A stretch of DNA of 64,000 nt, taken from assembly GCF_036345995.1 (NCBI RefSeq), contig NZ_CP107796.1:3720001-3784000 (forward strand), read 5' to 3'. The DNA comes from Streptomyces sp. NBC_00557 (GTDB lineage: Bacteria; Actinomycetota; Actinomycetes; Streptomycetales; Streptomycetaceae). A program made the position numbers and the translations under genes. The first letter of the stretch is position 1. Each line of letters starts with the position of its first letter. The notes below the pieces were generated by a model that worked only from the letters and a program-made list of their open reading frames with translations, had not been told where the DNA came from and ran no database searches. Positions 53,653 to 62,158 of the stretch are shown here, one piece after another.

Positions 53653-53926
53653 ACACGGCTGCGATGGGCTGATCTGTCAAGAGGACAACTGCCGCCTGAC
53701 ATCAGCGGCTTACACCAACAGGCGCAAACAGCGGCGATAGGCGGCGAACCCCCAACGGACGATCAGCCAAGGCCCAGAGCCGGTTGGCCGACGCTCCTGG
53801 CCTTGGCTCGATCACTGAGACTCCTCATACTCGCCTGCTGCCTCATCACCCACCGACAGCGCGGCTCATCCTGCTAGCCGTTGCAGCAGATGGCGCCTCA
53901 GTTCAACGACTGTGCGAACGAGCTGT
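53653..53926. other. Non-coding stretch between convergent genes
   Basis: About 270 bases; no gene or distinctive repeat seen. Confidence 0.4.
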
Positions 53927-54253
53927 CTAGTCTTCGTCGCAGGTGGCGTCGTAGTTCCTCTCGTAAGCGTCCCTGTAGCCCTGGACGTACTTCGAGTTGC
54001 TCGACTTCGGGGCATAGGACTGTCGGTAGTTGCAGTCTGCGCCGTCGCTCTTCCCGGCCACCCGTCCATCCACCTGGCCCTGATTGTAGGGAGTACGGGT
54101 CTTCGTCGGCTTGGGGGCGGGGATGGGGTGGTCCGACGCTTCGTGCGCCACCGAGGTGGCTGCTGCCTGCGGTACGACCGTCGGCGCAAGCGTGAGACCT
54201 GCAACCGCGGCGATAGTGCCCGCAAGAAGTGCAGTGGTTCGCTTGGCACGCAT
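53927..54253 (-). CDS. Small secreted protein
   Basis: A 108-residue precursor with a Sec signal peptide (MRAKRTTALLAGTIAAVAGLTLAPTVVPQAAA). A Pro/Lys linker (PIPAPKPTKTRTPYNQGQVDG) precedes a short Tyr/Asn-rich domain with two Cys (GADCNYRQSY, YDATCDED), probably one disulphide. The repeated GQVDGRVAGKSDG / QGYRDAYERNYD motif resembles small streptomycete exported proteins. ATG 54253 is preceded by AAGAGGG. Function unknown. Confidence 0.68.
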   Translation of the reverse strand: MRAKRTTALLAGTIAAVAGLTLAPTVVPQAAATSVAHEASDHPIPAPKPTKTRTPYNQGQVDGRVAGKSDGADCNYRQSYAPKSSNSKYVQGYRDAYERNYDATCDED

Positions 54254-54761
54254 GGCTACCCTCTTCCTCAGGGACTGTTGCTTGCACTGATGCATAGCCA
54301 CTGCCGACACGCTGAGCCGGTTACGGACCATGCAGCGTTGTCGGGGGCTCAAGGCATCAGGTGCATCAGAGTCGAAAAGCTGCGACATCCAGCGCCCGCC
54401 TCAGACGGTTGGATACGGCCGATGCTCTGGCACGCATCTACGCTATCGAACAGACGAACCTATGTCCATTTCTGCGGCTATCACACCTTTTATGCGGCTA
54501 TGTCCCGCCGGGCCGTGCAGTCACCCGCCGAACTGCTTCGTTGTCCGCAGGGGGAGCTGCCGGTCGCCCCGGCCGGTTTGGCGGTGTGCCAACCGGCGAC
54601 GACCGCCGGCTCTCCTGATGTCGCCAGCCACTGCGCCCTGGCCTATGTTTCGCTGACATCCAACGCTGACATCAACCACTCCGAACGGCGGCGGCATACA
54701 GCAGCCACGTACGGAACCAGTTCATGAGGCGAGCCGCGACCAGGCCGAGGGGAGATCGGGG
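54254..54761. other. Non-coding stretch left of the IS element
   Basis: About 510 bases with lower GC than average and several short frames without starts or homology. Probably decayed DNA between the secreted-protein gene and the insertion sequence. Confidence 0.4.
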
Positions 54762-54789
54762 CTTCCACCTTGATCGCGGACACCGGTTG

Positions 54790-55680
54790 TCATGCAGCGA
54801 TGGCCAGCGTAGTTGATCTCTGTTCGAAGGCGACCGGCGCGAGGTAGCCGATTGTGGAGTGCCTGCGCCGGTGGTTGTAGAAGCCGAGCCAGCGGAAGAC
54901 CGCGAGCCGGGCGGCTCGTTCGCTCGGCCAGCCGCGCCGGTCGGGAAGGATCTCCCGCTTGAGCGAGGCGAAGAACGACTCCGCGGCGGCGTTGTCCGCG
55001 GAGGTGCCGACCGCTCCCATGGATCGGAGAATCCCGGCCTGGTGGCAGGCGTCGGCGAACGCCTTCGACCCGTACTGAGCCCCGTGATCGCTGTGGAAAA
55101 TGATGCCGTCCCCCTGTCCACCGCGAGTGCGGACGGCCGCGTTGAGCGCGTCGATGACGAGCTCGGCCCGCATGTGCTCGGCCATCGACCAGCCCAGCAG
55201 GCGACGAGAGAACACGTCGATGACAGTGGCCAGATAAAGGAATTTCCCGCCGGCGACGGGCAGATAGGTGATGTCACCGACCCAGGCCCGGTCGGGGGCG
55301 GACGCGGTGAAGTTCCGCCGCAGCAGATCGGGCACCGCCTGGGCGGCGGGGTCCGGGATCGTGGTGCGGTGCCGCCGCTTCAACCTCCGCCCCTGGATGC
55401 CGTGTTGGCGCATGAGTCGCTCGATGCGCTTGCGGTTCACCATCACACCGCCCGCGCGGAGTTCGGCGGTGATCCGCTTGGCCCCGTACGTCTTCCCGGA
55501 CTCTGTGTGCACCTTGCGTATCCGCCGGGTGAGCGCGGCGTCGTCGGCCTTCTTCGCTGCGCGCGCCGGGGCGGTCTTCAGCCACCGGTAGAACCCGGAC
55601 CGGGACAGATTCAGCACGGTGCACAGCCGCTTCACGCCAAAGGCGTCGCGATGGTCGGCAACGAACTCGAAGCGGCTCAC
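54790..55680 (-). CDS. IS3-family transposase OrfB (integrase core)
   Basis: A 296-residue DDE transposase. The N-terminal HTH_21 region (KTYGAKRITAELRAGGVMVNRKRIERLMRQHGIQG) is followed by the rve core with catalytic Asp in WVGDITYLPV, Asp in FHSDHGAQY, and Glu in SADNAAAESFFASLKRE. It ends YNHRRRHSTIGYLAPVAFE. The frame is complete, beginning with a GTG overlapping the orfA stop by GTGA; transposase may also be made by programmed frameshift from orfA. Probably functional. Confidence 0.93.
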   Translation of the reverse strand: MSRFEFVADHRDAFGVKRLCTVLNLSRSGFYRWLKTAPARAAKKADDAALTRRIRKVHTESGKTYGAKRITAELRAGGVMVNRKRIERLMRQHGIQGRRLKRRHRTTIPDPAAQAVPDLLRRNFTASAPDRAWVGDITYLPVAGGKFLYLATVIDVFSRRLLGWSMAEHMRAELVIDALNAAVRTRGGQGDGIIFHSDHGAQYGSKAFADACHQAGILRSMGAVGTSADNAAAESFFASLKREILPDRRGWPSERAARLAVFRWLGFYNHRRRHSTIGYLAPVAFEQRSTTLAIAA

Positions 55681-55961
55681 CAGTTCGTCTCGCCCGCAAA
55701 ATACTTGGCCGCCCGACGCAGGATGTCACGTTCCATCTCCAGCTCGCGGACCTGCTTGCGCAAGGCCGCGATCTCCGCGTCCTTCGCGGACTCCGCGATC
55801 GCCTCGGGCCTCTCGGCCTTCTCCGCGGCCTTGATCCACTGCCGCAGCGTCTCGTGGTTCACGCCGAGCTCGGCGGCGATGCGTGAGACAGGCCGGCCCG
55901 ACGAACGGGCCAGCGCCACCGCGTCGGCCCGGAACTCCACCGGGTACTTGTAGGTCCCCAC
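55677..55961 (-). CDS. IS3-family transposase OrfA (HTH)
   Basis: A 94-residue protein: MGTYKYPVEFRADAVALARSSGRPVSRIAAELGVNHETLRQWIKAAEKAE.., an HTH_Tnp_1-type helix-turn-helix, then a leucine-zipper-like coiled coil (IAALRKQVRELEMERDILRRAAKYFA). It binds the IS ends and oligomerises. A 4-base overlap joins it to orfB. Confidence 0.93.
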   Translation of the reverse strand: MGTYKYPVEFRADAVALARSSGRPVSRIAAELGVNHETLRQWIKAAEKAERPEAIAESAKDAEIAALRKQVRELEMERDILRRAAKYFAGETNW

Positions 55962-56026
55962 CTGGGACTCCTCTCCCTGGACTCAAGATCCAGTGTCGAG
56001 GTGTCCACGATCAAGGTGGAAGGCCC

Positions 56027-56074
56027 ATCGAACTCCTGAAGCGGGTGTTGCAGGTTCGAATCCTGCCGGGCGCA
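56027..56074 (+). repeat. tRNA-Arg(CCT)-like 3' half (second att relic)
   Basis: CTCCTGAAGCGGGTGTTGCAGG followed by TTCGAATCCTGCCGGGCGCA: anticodon-loop remnant, variable loop, a perfect T-arm and acceptor 3' strand. Without a 5' half it is an att relic. It aligns with 45974-46020 over more than 40 bases. The IS3 element inserted directly beside it. Confidence 0.65.
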
Positions 56075-56438
56075 GAGAGAAGGGCCAGCTCAGGAGGCGT
56101 TTCCTCCCAGGCTAGCCCTTCGGTGTTTCGAGGGTCGTGCGACAGTCGTGCCACTATGGGGCCCGCAGGGTCCTTCTCGGACGTGTTGGCGGCTACTCCC
56201 CCATCGCCCCGGATCACGGCATCAAGCCGGTTGGCGATGGCCCGGTCACGATCCGCCGGACCGCTGCCCCACTCCTGCACGCTGCGCGAGCACAGCACCC
56301 GTCAGGCCTGCCCCTGCACGAAGCACACGAAGACGCGCTCCCAGCGCTCTCATCAGCTCCCGCCGCCCGCTAGCCCAGGACGTTTGCGGCCCTGATCCGG
56401 GCCAGTTTCCGGTCCATTCCACCACCGCGGCGCGACCG
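56075..56438. other. Element-end debris
   Basis: About 360 bases. A minus-strand frame (to 56298) gives residues such as DRDRAIANRLDAVIRGDGG that might be the tail of a lost integrase, but I cannot support it. The stem GGGCCAGC...GCTAGCCC after the tRNA relic (about 56085-56120) may be a terminator. Confidence 0.35.
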
Positions 56439-56555
56439 TCACTCAGGGCCTCCAGCCTCGTCTGCGCGACCGTATCCGGGGAGACCTCGGTTGTGGCAGG
56501 AGGCCAGGGTGGCCGCTCCCAGGATCAGGAGGGCCACCTTGGTCATCTTTTTCAT
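56439..56555 (-). CDS. Tiny lipoprotein at the end of the polysaccharide operon
   Basis: A 38-residue protein: MKKMTKVALLILGAATLASC plus a short tail of 18 residues (HNRGLPGYGRADEAGGPE). The lipobox LASC puts the lipidated Cys at residue 20. Start ATG 56555 overlaps the glycosyltransferase stop (ATGA), so it is translated with it. Such peptides can anchor or regulate synthase complexes; no homolog recognised. Confidence 0.6.
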   Translation of the reverse strand: MKKMTKVALLILGAATLASCHNRGLPGYGRADEAGGPE

Positions 56556-57862
56556 GCGGGCACCGCGTCCTTGGTCTCTGCCACCTTGCGCGTGCCCCAG
56601 TGCGTCGTCCGGGCCTGGGTCAGCGCCCAGTACATCGCGGGCTTGATTAGCAGAAGGTTCACCAGCGACACCAGCGGCGTCAGCAGGAGCCACGCGAAGA
56701 GCTTCTGCCGGGCACCGAGCTCGGGCCTCAGCGCGGCGTACATGCCCGTCTGGGCGTAGGTCAGGATGATCCAGTAGCCCAGGCCGTACAGGAACATCAC
56801 CTTGCTGCCCGTGTAGTGCGGGATCACGAACAGCACCCAGGCGTAGAACACCGGCGAGAGCGCGGTGAGCACCAGGCCGTACATCCGGAAGAACAGCGGG
56901 GCCGCCGAGAAGTTCGTCAGCTCCCAGCCTACGTACTTCCAGTACGACTTGAACCACCGCACCCGCTGGGTCCACAGCTCGCTCAGGTCCTCCGGCATCG
57001 CGCTGTACACCCACGCCTCGTTCACCGCGACGACCTGGCCGTGCTGGAGCGCGTAGTGCGTCAGGCGACGGTCGTCACCGGCCGTGCCGGAGGTCACGTA
57101 GTCCTCCAGATTGGCCAACACGAACTCCTTGCGGTACAGGCCGAGGATGCCCGAGGTGGGCGCCACGGCGCCAAGCTGGGAGCGCGCCATGCGGGTGACC
57201 AGGCACCAAGTCACGATCTCCACGTCGATCACGCGGGTGAGCAGGTTGGCCGTCCTGTTGCGGACCAGGGTCAGCCCGGTGGCCGCCTGCACCCGCAGGT
57301 CCGACATGGCCTTCATGCAGTGCCAGAGCGCGTCCTTGTGCAGCACGGAGTCGGAGTCCACGGTGAGGATGAAGTCGTAGGACTCCGGATCCACCTGTCG
57401 CAGCACGTTGGCCTGGGCCTCACGCTTGCCCGCGTTGTCCTGCCGATGCCAGGTGACCAGCGGGTGATCGAACGGCACCACCGGCTGCCGAGAGCCGTCG
57501 TCAATCACGTGGATCTGCTCAGGGGGCCGCACCTGGTTGATCAGGCCCCACACGGTGGCGTACAGGGCCTCCTGCGGCTCGTTGTAGGCCGGGACGATGG
57601 CCAAGACCCGCCCGGAGGCGACCGGAAGGTGGGTGAAGCTACGCCCCTTCACGGCCGCTCCCAGCGAGTACAGGAGAACCACCGTCACCGCGCAGTAGAA
57701 GCCCAGCACGGCATCCCAGGCCTGGGTGCTCCACACGAAGTGGTAGACGAGGGTCCAGGCCGTGGCCGCCACGACAGCGGCCACAGACAGCATCACCTGC
57801 GCCCTGGAGCGCCCCTCTACGACCCAGGAGTGTTTGCGGTGGCTCCCCATACCCTCAGCCAT
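56552..57862 (-). CDS. Processive family-2 glycosyltransferase (hyaluronan/PNAG-synthase-like)
   Basis: A 436-residue membrane enzyme. Two N-terminal TM helices precede a GT-A domain: IVPAYNEPQEALYATVWGLINQ, VIDDGSR, TVDSDSVL (DxD), GILGLYRKEF, GDDRRLTHYAL (TED-like region), and TQRVRWFKSYWKY, the Q-x-x-R-W signature of processive synthases. Three or four C-terminal TM helices form the export channel. It should polymerise a beta-linked amino sugar or uronic polymer through the membrane. ATG 57862 overlaps the small upstream gene; ATG 57850 is an alternative. Confidence 0.88.
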   Translation of the reverse strand: MAEGMGSHRKHSWVVEGRSRAQVMLSVAAVVAATAWTLVYHFVWSTQAWDAVLGFYCAVTVVLLYSLGAAVKGRSFTHLPVASGRVLAIVPAYNEPQEALYATVWGLINQVRPPEQIHVIDDGSRQPVVPFDHPLVTWHRQDNAGKREAQANVLRQVDPESYDFILTVDSDSVLHKDALWHCMKAMSDLRVQAATGLTLVRNRTANLLTRVIDVEIVTWCLVTRMARSQLGAVAPTSGILGLYRKEFVLANLEDYVTSGTAGDDRRLTHYALQHGQVVAVNEAWVYSAMPEDLSELWTQRVRWFKSYWKYVGWELTNFSAAPLFFRMYGLVLTALSPVFYAWVLFVIPHYTGSKVMFLYGLGYWIILTYAQTGMYAALRPELGARQKLFAWLLLTPLVSLVNLLLIKPAMYWALTQARTTHWGTRKVAETKDAVPA

Positions 57863-58019
57863 GCATCCGGCGGCCACGGGTGCCCCAGCGGTACGCGAAC
57901 GCACCGATGAGGACGGCCGCGACCACAGCCGTGACGATCCATCCGAGAGTGATCGTCGTTCCGAAGAGCGTGATCGCTCCGACGCCCGTTTTGGCAAGCG
58001 CCCCTTCGTCGTATCCCAT
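57855..58019 (-). CDS. Small single-TM protein of the polysaccharide operon
   Basis: A 54-residue protein: MGYDEGALAKTGVGAITLFGTTITLGWIVTAVVAAVLIGAFAYRWGTRGRRMHG. One long TM helix (residues 20-43), and a basic C-terminal tail likely cytoplasmic. An ideal GGAGGGG ribosome binding site lies before ATG 58019. It overlaps the glycosyltransferase start by 8 bases. By position it may be an accessory subunit of the synthase, comparable in idea to small partners of cellulose or PNAG synthases (inference). Confidence 0.75.
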   Translation of the reverse strand: MGYDEGALAKTGVGAITLFGTTITLGWIVTAVVAAVLIGAFAYRWGTRGRRMHG

Positions 58020-58117
58020 GCTTCCCCTCCCATGGCTCTCGGAGCCTCTCGATGTCAGATGCCAGAGGCATGACGCCCCTGGTGCCCAGCACGTACACCC
58101 GGCTGGGCGACGGGCTT

Positions 58118-59377
58118 CTACAGCCGCTCGATGTGCTCCGCGGTCGGCATGACGCCCCGGGTGTCGAGGACATATGCCGCCTCGGCGGCAAGCTGATCCA
58201 GGTCGAATTGGCCGTGCGGTGTCAGCACGACGACAGCGTCGAAGTCGCACACCTCGATGCCGCTTTCTTCCGCGGCGAAGGGGATGGCTTGACAGCCGCC
58301 GTCTCGCAGGTAGGGGTCGACGACGGTGACATCCGCCCCCATGGCACGTAGCCGGTCGATGACCTGTACGGCCGGCGACTGACGAGCGTCAGCGGTACCG
58401 GGCTTGTAGGCGGCGCCGAGGGCGAGAATACGGGCGCCGTGCACGCTGCGGCGGAAGCGGCGACTGAGAGCGTCCTGCAAGCGGCGCACCACGTAGTCGG
58501 GCTGGCTTTCGTTGATGTCCTGAGCCAGTTCGATGAGCCGGAAGGTCTGCCCGTGCTGGGCCTTGACGTGATGGCTGAGGTAGACGGGGTCAATCGGCAG
58601 GCAGTGTCCACCAACCCCGGGGCCGGGCAGAAACTTCGTGAAACCGAACGGCTTGGTCGCCGCCAGGTCGAGGGTGTTCCACACGTCGACGCCGAGTACA
58701 TGAGCCATCCGCGAAAGCTCATTGACCAGGGCGATGTTGACGTGACGGTAGGTGTTCTCGAACACCTTGGCCAGTTCAGCCTCTTCCAAGCCGGAGGCCG
58801 GCACGGTGACCTCAGTGACGGAGTCGTAGAAGGCCTTCACGCGCTGCAGACAGGCGTCAGTGAGACCAGAGACGATCTTGGGTGTGTTCTCCAGCCTCCA
58901 CTCGGCGTTACCCGGATCGATACGCTCCGGGCTGAAACCGACGTGAAAGTCACGGCCAGCGATGAGGCCCGATCCCTCTTCCAGCACGGGAATGAGCACG
59001 TCGCGAGTGGTGCCGGGGTGCGTGGTCGACTCCAGCACCACGGTGGCTCCCGGCTCTATGCGGGCAGCCAGCACGCGGGCCGCCTCCCGCACACAACTAA
59101 GGTCCGGAGCACGGTCGGTCAGCGGGGTCGGCACGGTGATGACTGCGACGTCGAAGCCCTTGACGTCTTCCGGGTCGCAGGTCGGCGTGTAGGCGCCAGA
59201 GCGCAAGGCGCTCTGCAGACGGTCGGAGTCAATGTCCTCAACGTAGGAAGAGCCGGCAGCCAGGCTCTCGAAGCGCTTCCGGTCGGGCTCATAGCCAGTC
59301 ACGGTGTGTCCAGCCTCAGCAGCCCTCAGAGCCAAGGGCAGGCCGACATAGCCCTGCCCAAGCACGCCAATGCGCAT
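58118..59377 (-). CDS. UDP-N-acetylhexosamine/UDP-glucose 6-dehydrogenase family
   Basis: A 419-residue nucleotide-sugar dehydrogenase. The Rossmann motif MRIGVLGQGYVGLPLALRAAEAGH is followed by VITVPTPL, FSPERIDPGN, the catalytic Cys in GPGVGGHCLPIDPVYL, and the C-terminal GAAYKPGTADARQSPAVQVIDRL. The GHCLPIDP form and the region around it favour UDP-GlcNAc/ManNAc dehydrogenases (WbpA/WecC type) over UDP-glucose dehydrogenase. It would supply a uronic-acid precursor to the glycosyltransferase downstream. GGAGGGAACC precedes ATG 59377. First gene of the operon. Confidence 0.92.
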   Translation of the reverse strand: MRIGVLGQGYVGLPLALRAAEAGHTVTGYEPDRKRFESLAAGSSYVEDIDSDRLQSALRSGAYTPTCDPEDVKGFDVAVITVPTPLTDRAPDLSCVREAARVLAARIEPGATVVLESTTHPGTTRDVLIPVLEEGSGLIAGRDFHVGFSPERIDPGNAEWRLENTPKIVSGLTDACLQRVKAFYDSVTEVTVPASGLEEAELAKVFENTYRHVNIALVNELSRMAHVLGVDVWNTLDLAATKPFGFTKFLPGPGVGGHCLPIDPVYLSHHVKAQHGQTFRLIELAQDINESQPDYVVRRLQDALSRRFRRSVHGARILALGAAYKPGTADARQSPAVQVIDRLRAMGADVTVVDPYLRDGGCQAIPFAAEESGIEVCDFDAVVVLTPHGQFDLDQLAAEAAYVLDTRGVMPTAEHIERL

Positions 59378-59734
59378 GGTGGTTCCCTCCCCTTGATCCG
59401 GCTCGCAAGCCGGGAAACGGCGCCCCTGAAATGCGGCTGTCTGTTCCTGACGCAGGCAGCCGCGGCGTCGGGTACTGCGTTGAAACGGTCCGGCAGCGGC
59501 GAGTTGAACCCCCCTCGGGTTACAGCGAGTGCCGCACCGCGCCATCGTCAGGCCTCGAAGACCTTCACACTTCCCCCCCATCTGTGGGGATTAAGCATTC
59601 AATAAGAGTCTGCCATGTGCAACCGTCTTCACCAATCCAACCCCGATGTTCCTCTCCTGAGATCCACCTCATGCCCTCCGGCCTGCAACTTCGCCGTGTA
59701 GTACTGCAGTTCGACCCATGCCAGTCAGCCTCGG
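59378..59734. promoter_or_regulatory. Upstream region of the polysaccharide operon
   Basis: About 360 bases with no gene. The likely promoter lies here; GC is lower than in the core. No operator recognised. Confidence 0.4.
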
Positions 59735-60124
59735 TTATGGATCGAAGCGCCCCTCGCCAGCCGCGGATCCGCCGCAAGGCACCTCGAAGCGTGGTAAATG
59801 ATCTTCACAACTCTCCCCTAGTCCGCGCATACCCAGGACCTCATCGGCTCCCTGAGAACGAGCTAGCGGATCCTGACGGCAGTTGATGGCTGGCCGCACG
59901 TGTCGATCGGACAGCAGAGACACGAAGCTGCGCCGAAGCTCCCTCAGAGTCCACTCGTGCGCGTTGATCGCGTCGATGCCCTTGAGCGCCTGGCGGAAGG
60001 CACGGTGGACGTGGGCAGCATCAAGCGGCTCAGCCACGGCGAGGGCCCGCCGGAGCCGGTCGAGCACGCCCAGGCTGGGGACCGTGCGCCCGGTCTCGGC
60101 CTTGGACACGGTCGGCTGCCCCAC
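59735..60124 (-). pseudogene. Chimeric Xre-HTH / integrase fragment
   Basis: The first 30 codons read GQPTVSKAETGRTVPSLGVLDRLRRAL, the recognition helix of an Xre-type repressor. The next 45 read HVHRAFRQALKGIDAINAHEWTLRELRRSFVSLLSDRH, which is the integrase segment also present at 43715-44218. After this the frame loses homology (VRPAINCRQDPL). In the integrase box the motif ELRHSF has become ELRRSF. So this is a recombinant relic of a repressor gene and an integrase gene. Confidence 0.65.
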
Positions 60125-60981
60125 CCCAGACGGCCGTGGCGTCCGGCTGACGACAACGAGCCGCTAATGTGGCAGAGGCCGGAGATATTGCTGCGCGTCA
60201 TGCATGCTGGGCCGGTCAGCCGGGGCAGATTGCAGGCAGCCCCCACCAGCCATCGAAGTTCCAGGTCATTGGGCCAGCGGGCAAGCTGTCTCTCCTGTCT
60301 CCTGAAGCGGTGGTCCACGTCTGACGGATGAGACCATCCGTGGATGCCAGACGCACAGCTACCCGCCGGGTGGCCCCTCCGACAGAGCCGCGATGCATCC
60401 GGGGCCCGAGAGGACGAGAAGGCGACTCTCGGGACCCGAGTCGAGTACGCGATCGTCAATGTTCGCGGCGTGCTGGCTGATTCGGTCGCGGTCCATGACC
60501 CGAATGACAAGCATCCGCTGCCTACTCGGGTGCTCGCTGCCAGCCTGGGTGTGGACGCCGGTTCGCTACTCGGCATTCATTACACGTGCCTCGTTTCCCG
60601 TGACCCGTACGGAACTACTCGATCTGACTACCGCCTGAGGCGCAGTGACAGCTTGCCGCCGGCAGCACTGCCGGGGGGCTGATCCTGGGCAGTGTCATGG
60701 TCGCGACGTCAGCAGCATGGGAGGCGTCGTACAAGGGTGTCCGCACCTTCCAAGCGCATGGTGCCCAGGGGGCCCGCCCACGACGAAGCGGTCGTGCCAC
60801 AGGTGTGCCGGACCGAGCGGGAACCACGGGGAACATCCGGAGAAGCAACGGACGCGCCGACGGTCGGCGACGCCCTTCCGCAGCAGGTCAGCCCTGCAGC
60901 GAGCGCTGGATCACCTCAGCTCCCCAAGCGGAGGGCCCAGTACGCTGCCGTCGGCAGGCACCAGCACGGACGAGAAGCGTC
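60125..60981. other. Decayed accessory DNA with one weak small frame
   Basis: About 860 bases. A plus-strand frame of 113 codons (60344-60682) contains RVEYAIVNVRGVLADSVAVHDPNDKHPLPTRVLAASLG, which reads protein-like, but start and family are unclear. The remainder shows no gene. Confidence 0.4.
60344..60682 (+). CDS. Possible small hypothetical protein
   Basis: 113 codons from ATG 60344. The middle (VEYAIVNVRGVLADSVAVHDPNDKHPLPTRVLAASLGVDAGSLLGIHYTCLV) has balanced hydrophobic/charged composition, whereas the first 25 residues look random. It could be a remnant whose true start was lost. No function proposed. Confidence 0.3.
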   Translation: MPDAQLPAGWPLRQSRDASGAREDEKATLGTRVEYAIVNVRGVLADSVAVHDPNDKHPLPTRVLAASLGVDAGSLLGIHYTCLVSRDPYGTTRSDYRLRRSDSLPPAALPGG

Positions 60982-61389
60982 GTGGAGCTGTCGCCATCGA
61001 TGTTGAACCGTCTTGCGAACAGCAGCCTCGGAGCTGTCCCGGCGGTCGCTGCTGGCGCCTACGCATCGCAAGCCGGCTCGGGCTTCTCGCGGCTCGCGGC
61101 CTGTTTCGCTGTGATGGGGTTCGCGATCCTCGCCGTGAGGGGATACCGGCTCGGCGTGACGTGTGAGCGCGGGAGACTCTCGATCCGCGGTTACCTGCGC
61201 ACACGCGTGATTGCGCGCGAGTGCATCACAGAGATCACGGACTTCCCGGCCGTCAGATGGACGGCTCGCAAGGGGGGCAAGCGGTGGACCCCCGTCACGG
61301 CGTTCATGACGAACCCGAGCGAACTCTCGACAACTCGCCTCCACAAGGCGCGTGCCCTCAGGGAGCTGCGACGGTGGGCAGGGCGCTAG
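60982..61389 (+). CDS. Small membrane protein with PH-like domain
   Basis: About 135 residues. Two N-terminal hydrophobic segments (SLGAVPAVAAGAYASQ, LAACFAVMGFAILAVRGYRLG) precede a short PH-like beta domain (VTCERGRLSIRGYLRTRVIARECITEITDFPAVRWTARKGGKRWTPVTAFMTN) and a helix (LHKARALRELRRW). This resembles bacterial PH-domain membrane proteins of streptomycetes. The start is GTG 60982 or ATG 61000. Function unknown. Confidence 0.7.
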   Translation: MELSPSMLNRLANSSLGAVPAVAAGAYASQAGSGFSRLAACFAVMGFAILAVRGYRLGVTCERGRLSIRGYLRTRVIARECITEITDFPAVRWTARKGGKRWTPVTAFMTNPSELSTTRLHKARALRELRRWAGR

Positions 61390-61837
61390 CGACGGCCCAC
61401 ACGGGGCGTCTCCCGGTGAGTGCCTGGCCGGCGGACTTCGTGTCCGTACGGGGCCGTCTTTGGGCAAGAAGACATCTCAGGTTGCGTCGCGTGGCGGATA
61501 CGGCAGGTTGCGCCACGCGCGCAGCATGATTTCCCGCACCCTGCCAACGGAGACGAACAGCGGCGGACCACCGTGGACGCCTAGGACCGTTGCGCCAAGC
61601 GAGGCCCAGTACCTCACCCTTGCGGACAGGCAGCTTGCCCGTGAGAGCACGGTGGTGCCGCGTGAGCAGCGGAGTCCCGGGACTCCCGGTGCCCTTGGCC
61701 AACCGCCCATGGCGCCTCAGCCGAGAAGGAAAGATGCTCGGCTTCCGAGTGAATCAAGCCGTTCGGTGAGTGGTGACCGGCATGACAACGGGTAGGCCAT
61801 GGTGCTGTCGGACAAGAAGCGGACGCGGAGCAGCCCT
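61390..61837. other. No gene seen
   Basis: About 450 bases upstream of the GYD-domain gene. Short frames only; the promoter of the following gene should be near the right end. Confidence 0.4.
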
Positions 61838-62158
61838 ATGCCGAAGTTCCTCATCCAGGCCACCTACACGCCAGAGGGCACGAAGGGGCTGCTCAAGGAA
61901 GGCGCGAGCGGTCGCCGCGACGCCGTCGACCGGGTCGTCACCAACCTCGGCGGGTCGGTCGAGGCCATGTACTACGCCTTCGGGACGGATGACCTCGTGT
62001 GCATCATCGACCTCCCCGACCCGGTGTCGATGGCCGCCATCAGCCTCACCGTCAAGGCCAGCGGCGCCCTCCACACCCGGGCCACTCCCCTCCTCACACT
62101 CGAAGAGATCGACGAGGCCGCCCGTCGGCAGGTCACCTTCCGCGCTCCCGGCGCGTAA
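61838..62158 (+). CDS. GYD-domain protein
   Basis: A 106-residue protein, MPKFLIQATYTPEGTKGLLKEGASGRRDAVDRVVTNLGGSVEAMYYAFGTDDLVCIIDLPDPVSMAAISLTVKASGALHTRATPLLT. This is the GYD domain (ferredoxin-like dimeric alpha/beta barrel fold), named after its conserved motif region (here FGTDDLVCI). Function unknown; a small-molecule-binding role is possible. GGAG lies 9 bases before ATG 61838. Confidence 0.85.
   Translation: MPKFLIQATYTPEGTKGLLKEGASGRRDAVDRVVTNLGGSVEAMYYAFGTDDLVCIIDLPDPVSMAAISLTVKASGALHTRATPLLTLEEIDEAARRQVTFRAPGA

Larger units (their letters stand above)
54762..56022. mobile_element. IS3-family insertion sequence
   Basis: About 1.26 kb with two overlapping transposase frames read leftward. 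Terminal inverted repeats CTTCCACCTTGATCGNGGACACC match at 22 of 23 positions (54762-54784 and 56000-56022). No clear target duplication is visible. The right end is 5 bases from the tRNA-Arg-like relic. Confidence 0.88.

Noticed and set aside
56011..56298. Minus-strand frame as an integrase C-terminus
   Set aside because: A vague resemblance in about 20 residues only, without the catalytic motifs; it also runs through the tRNA-like relic.
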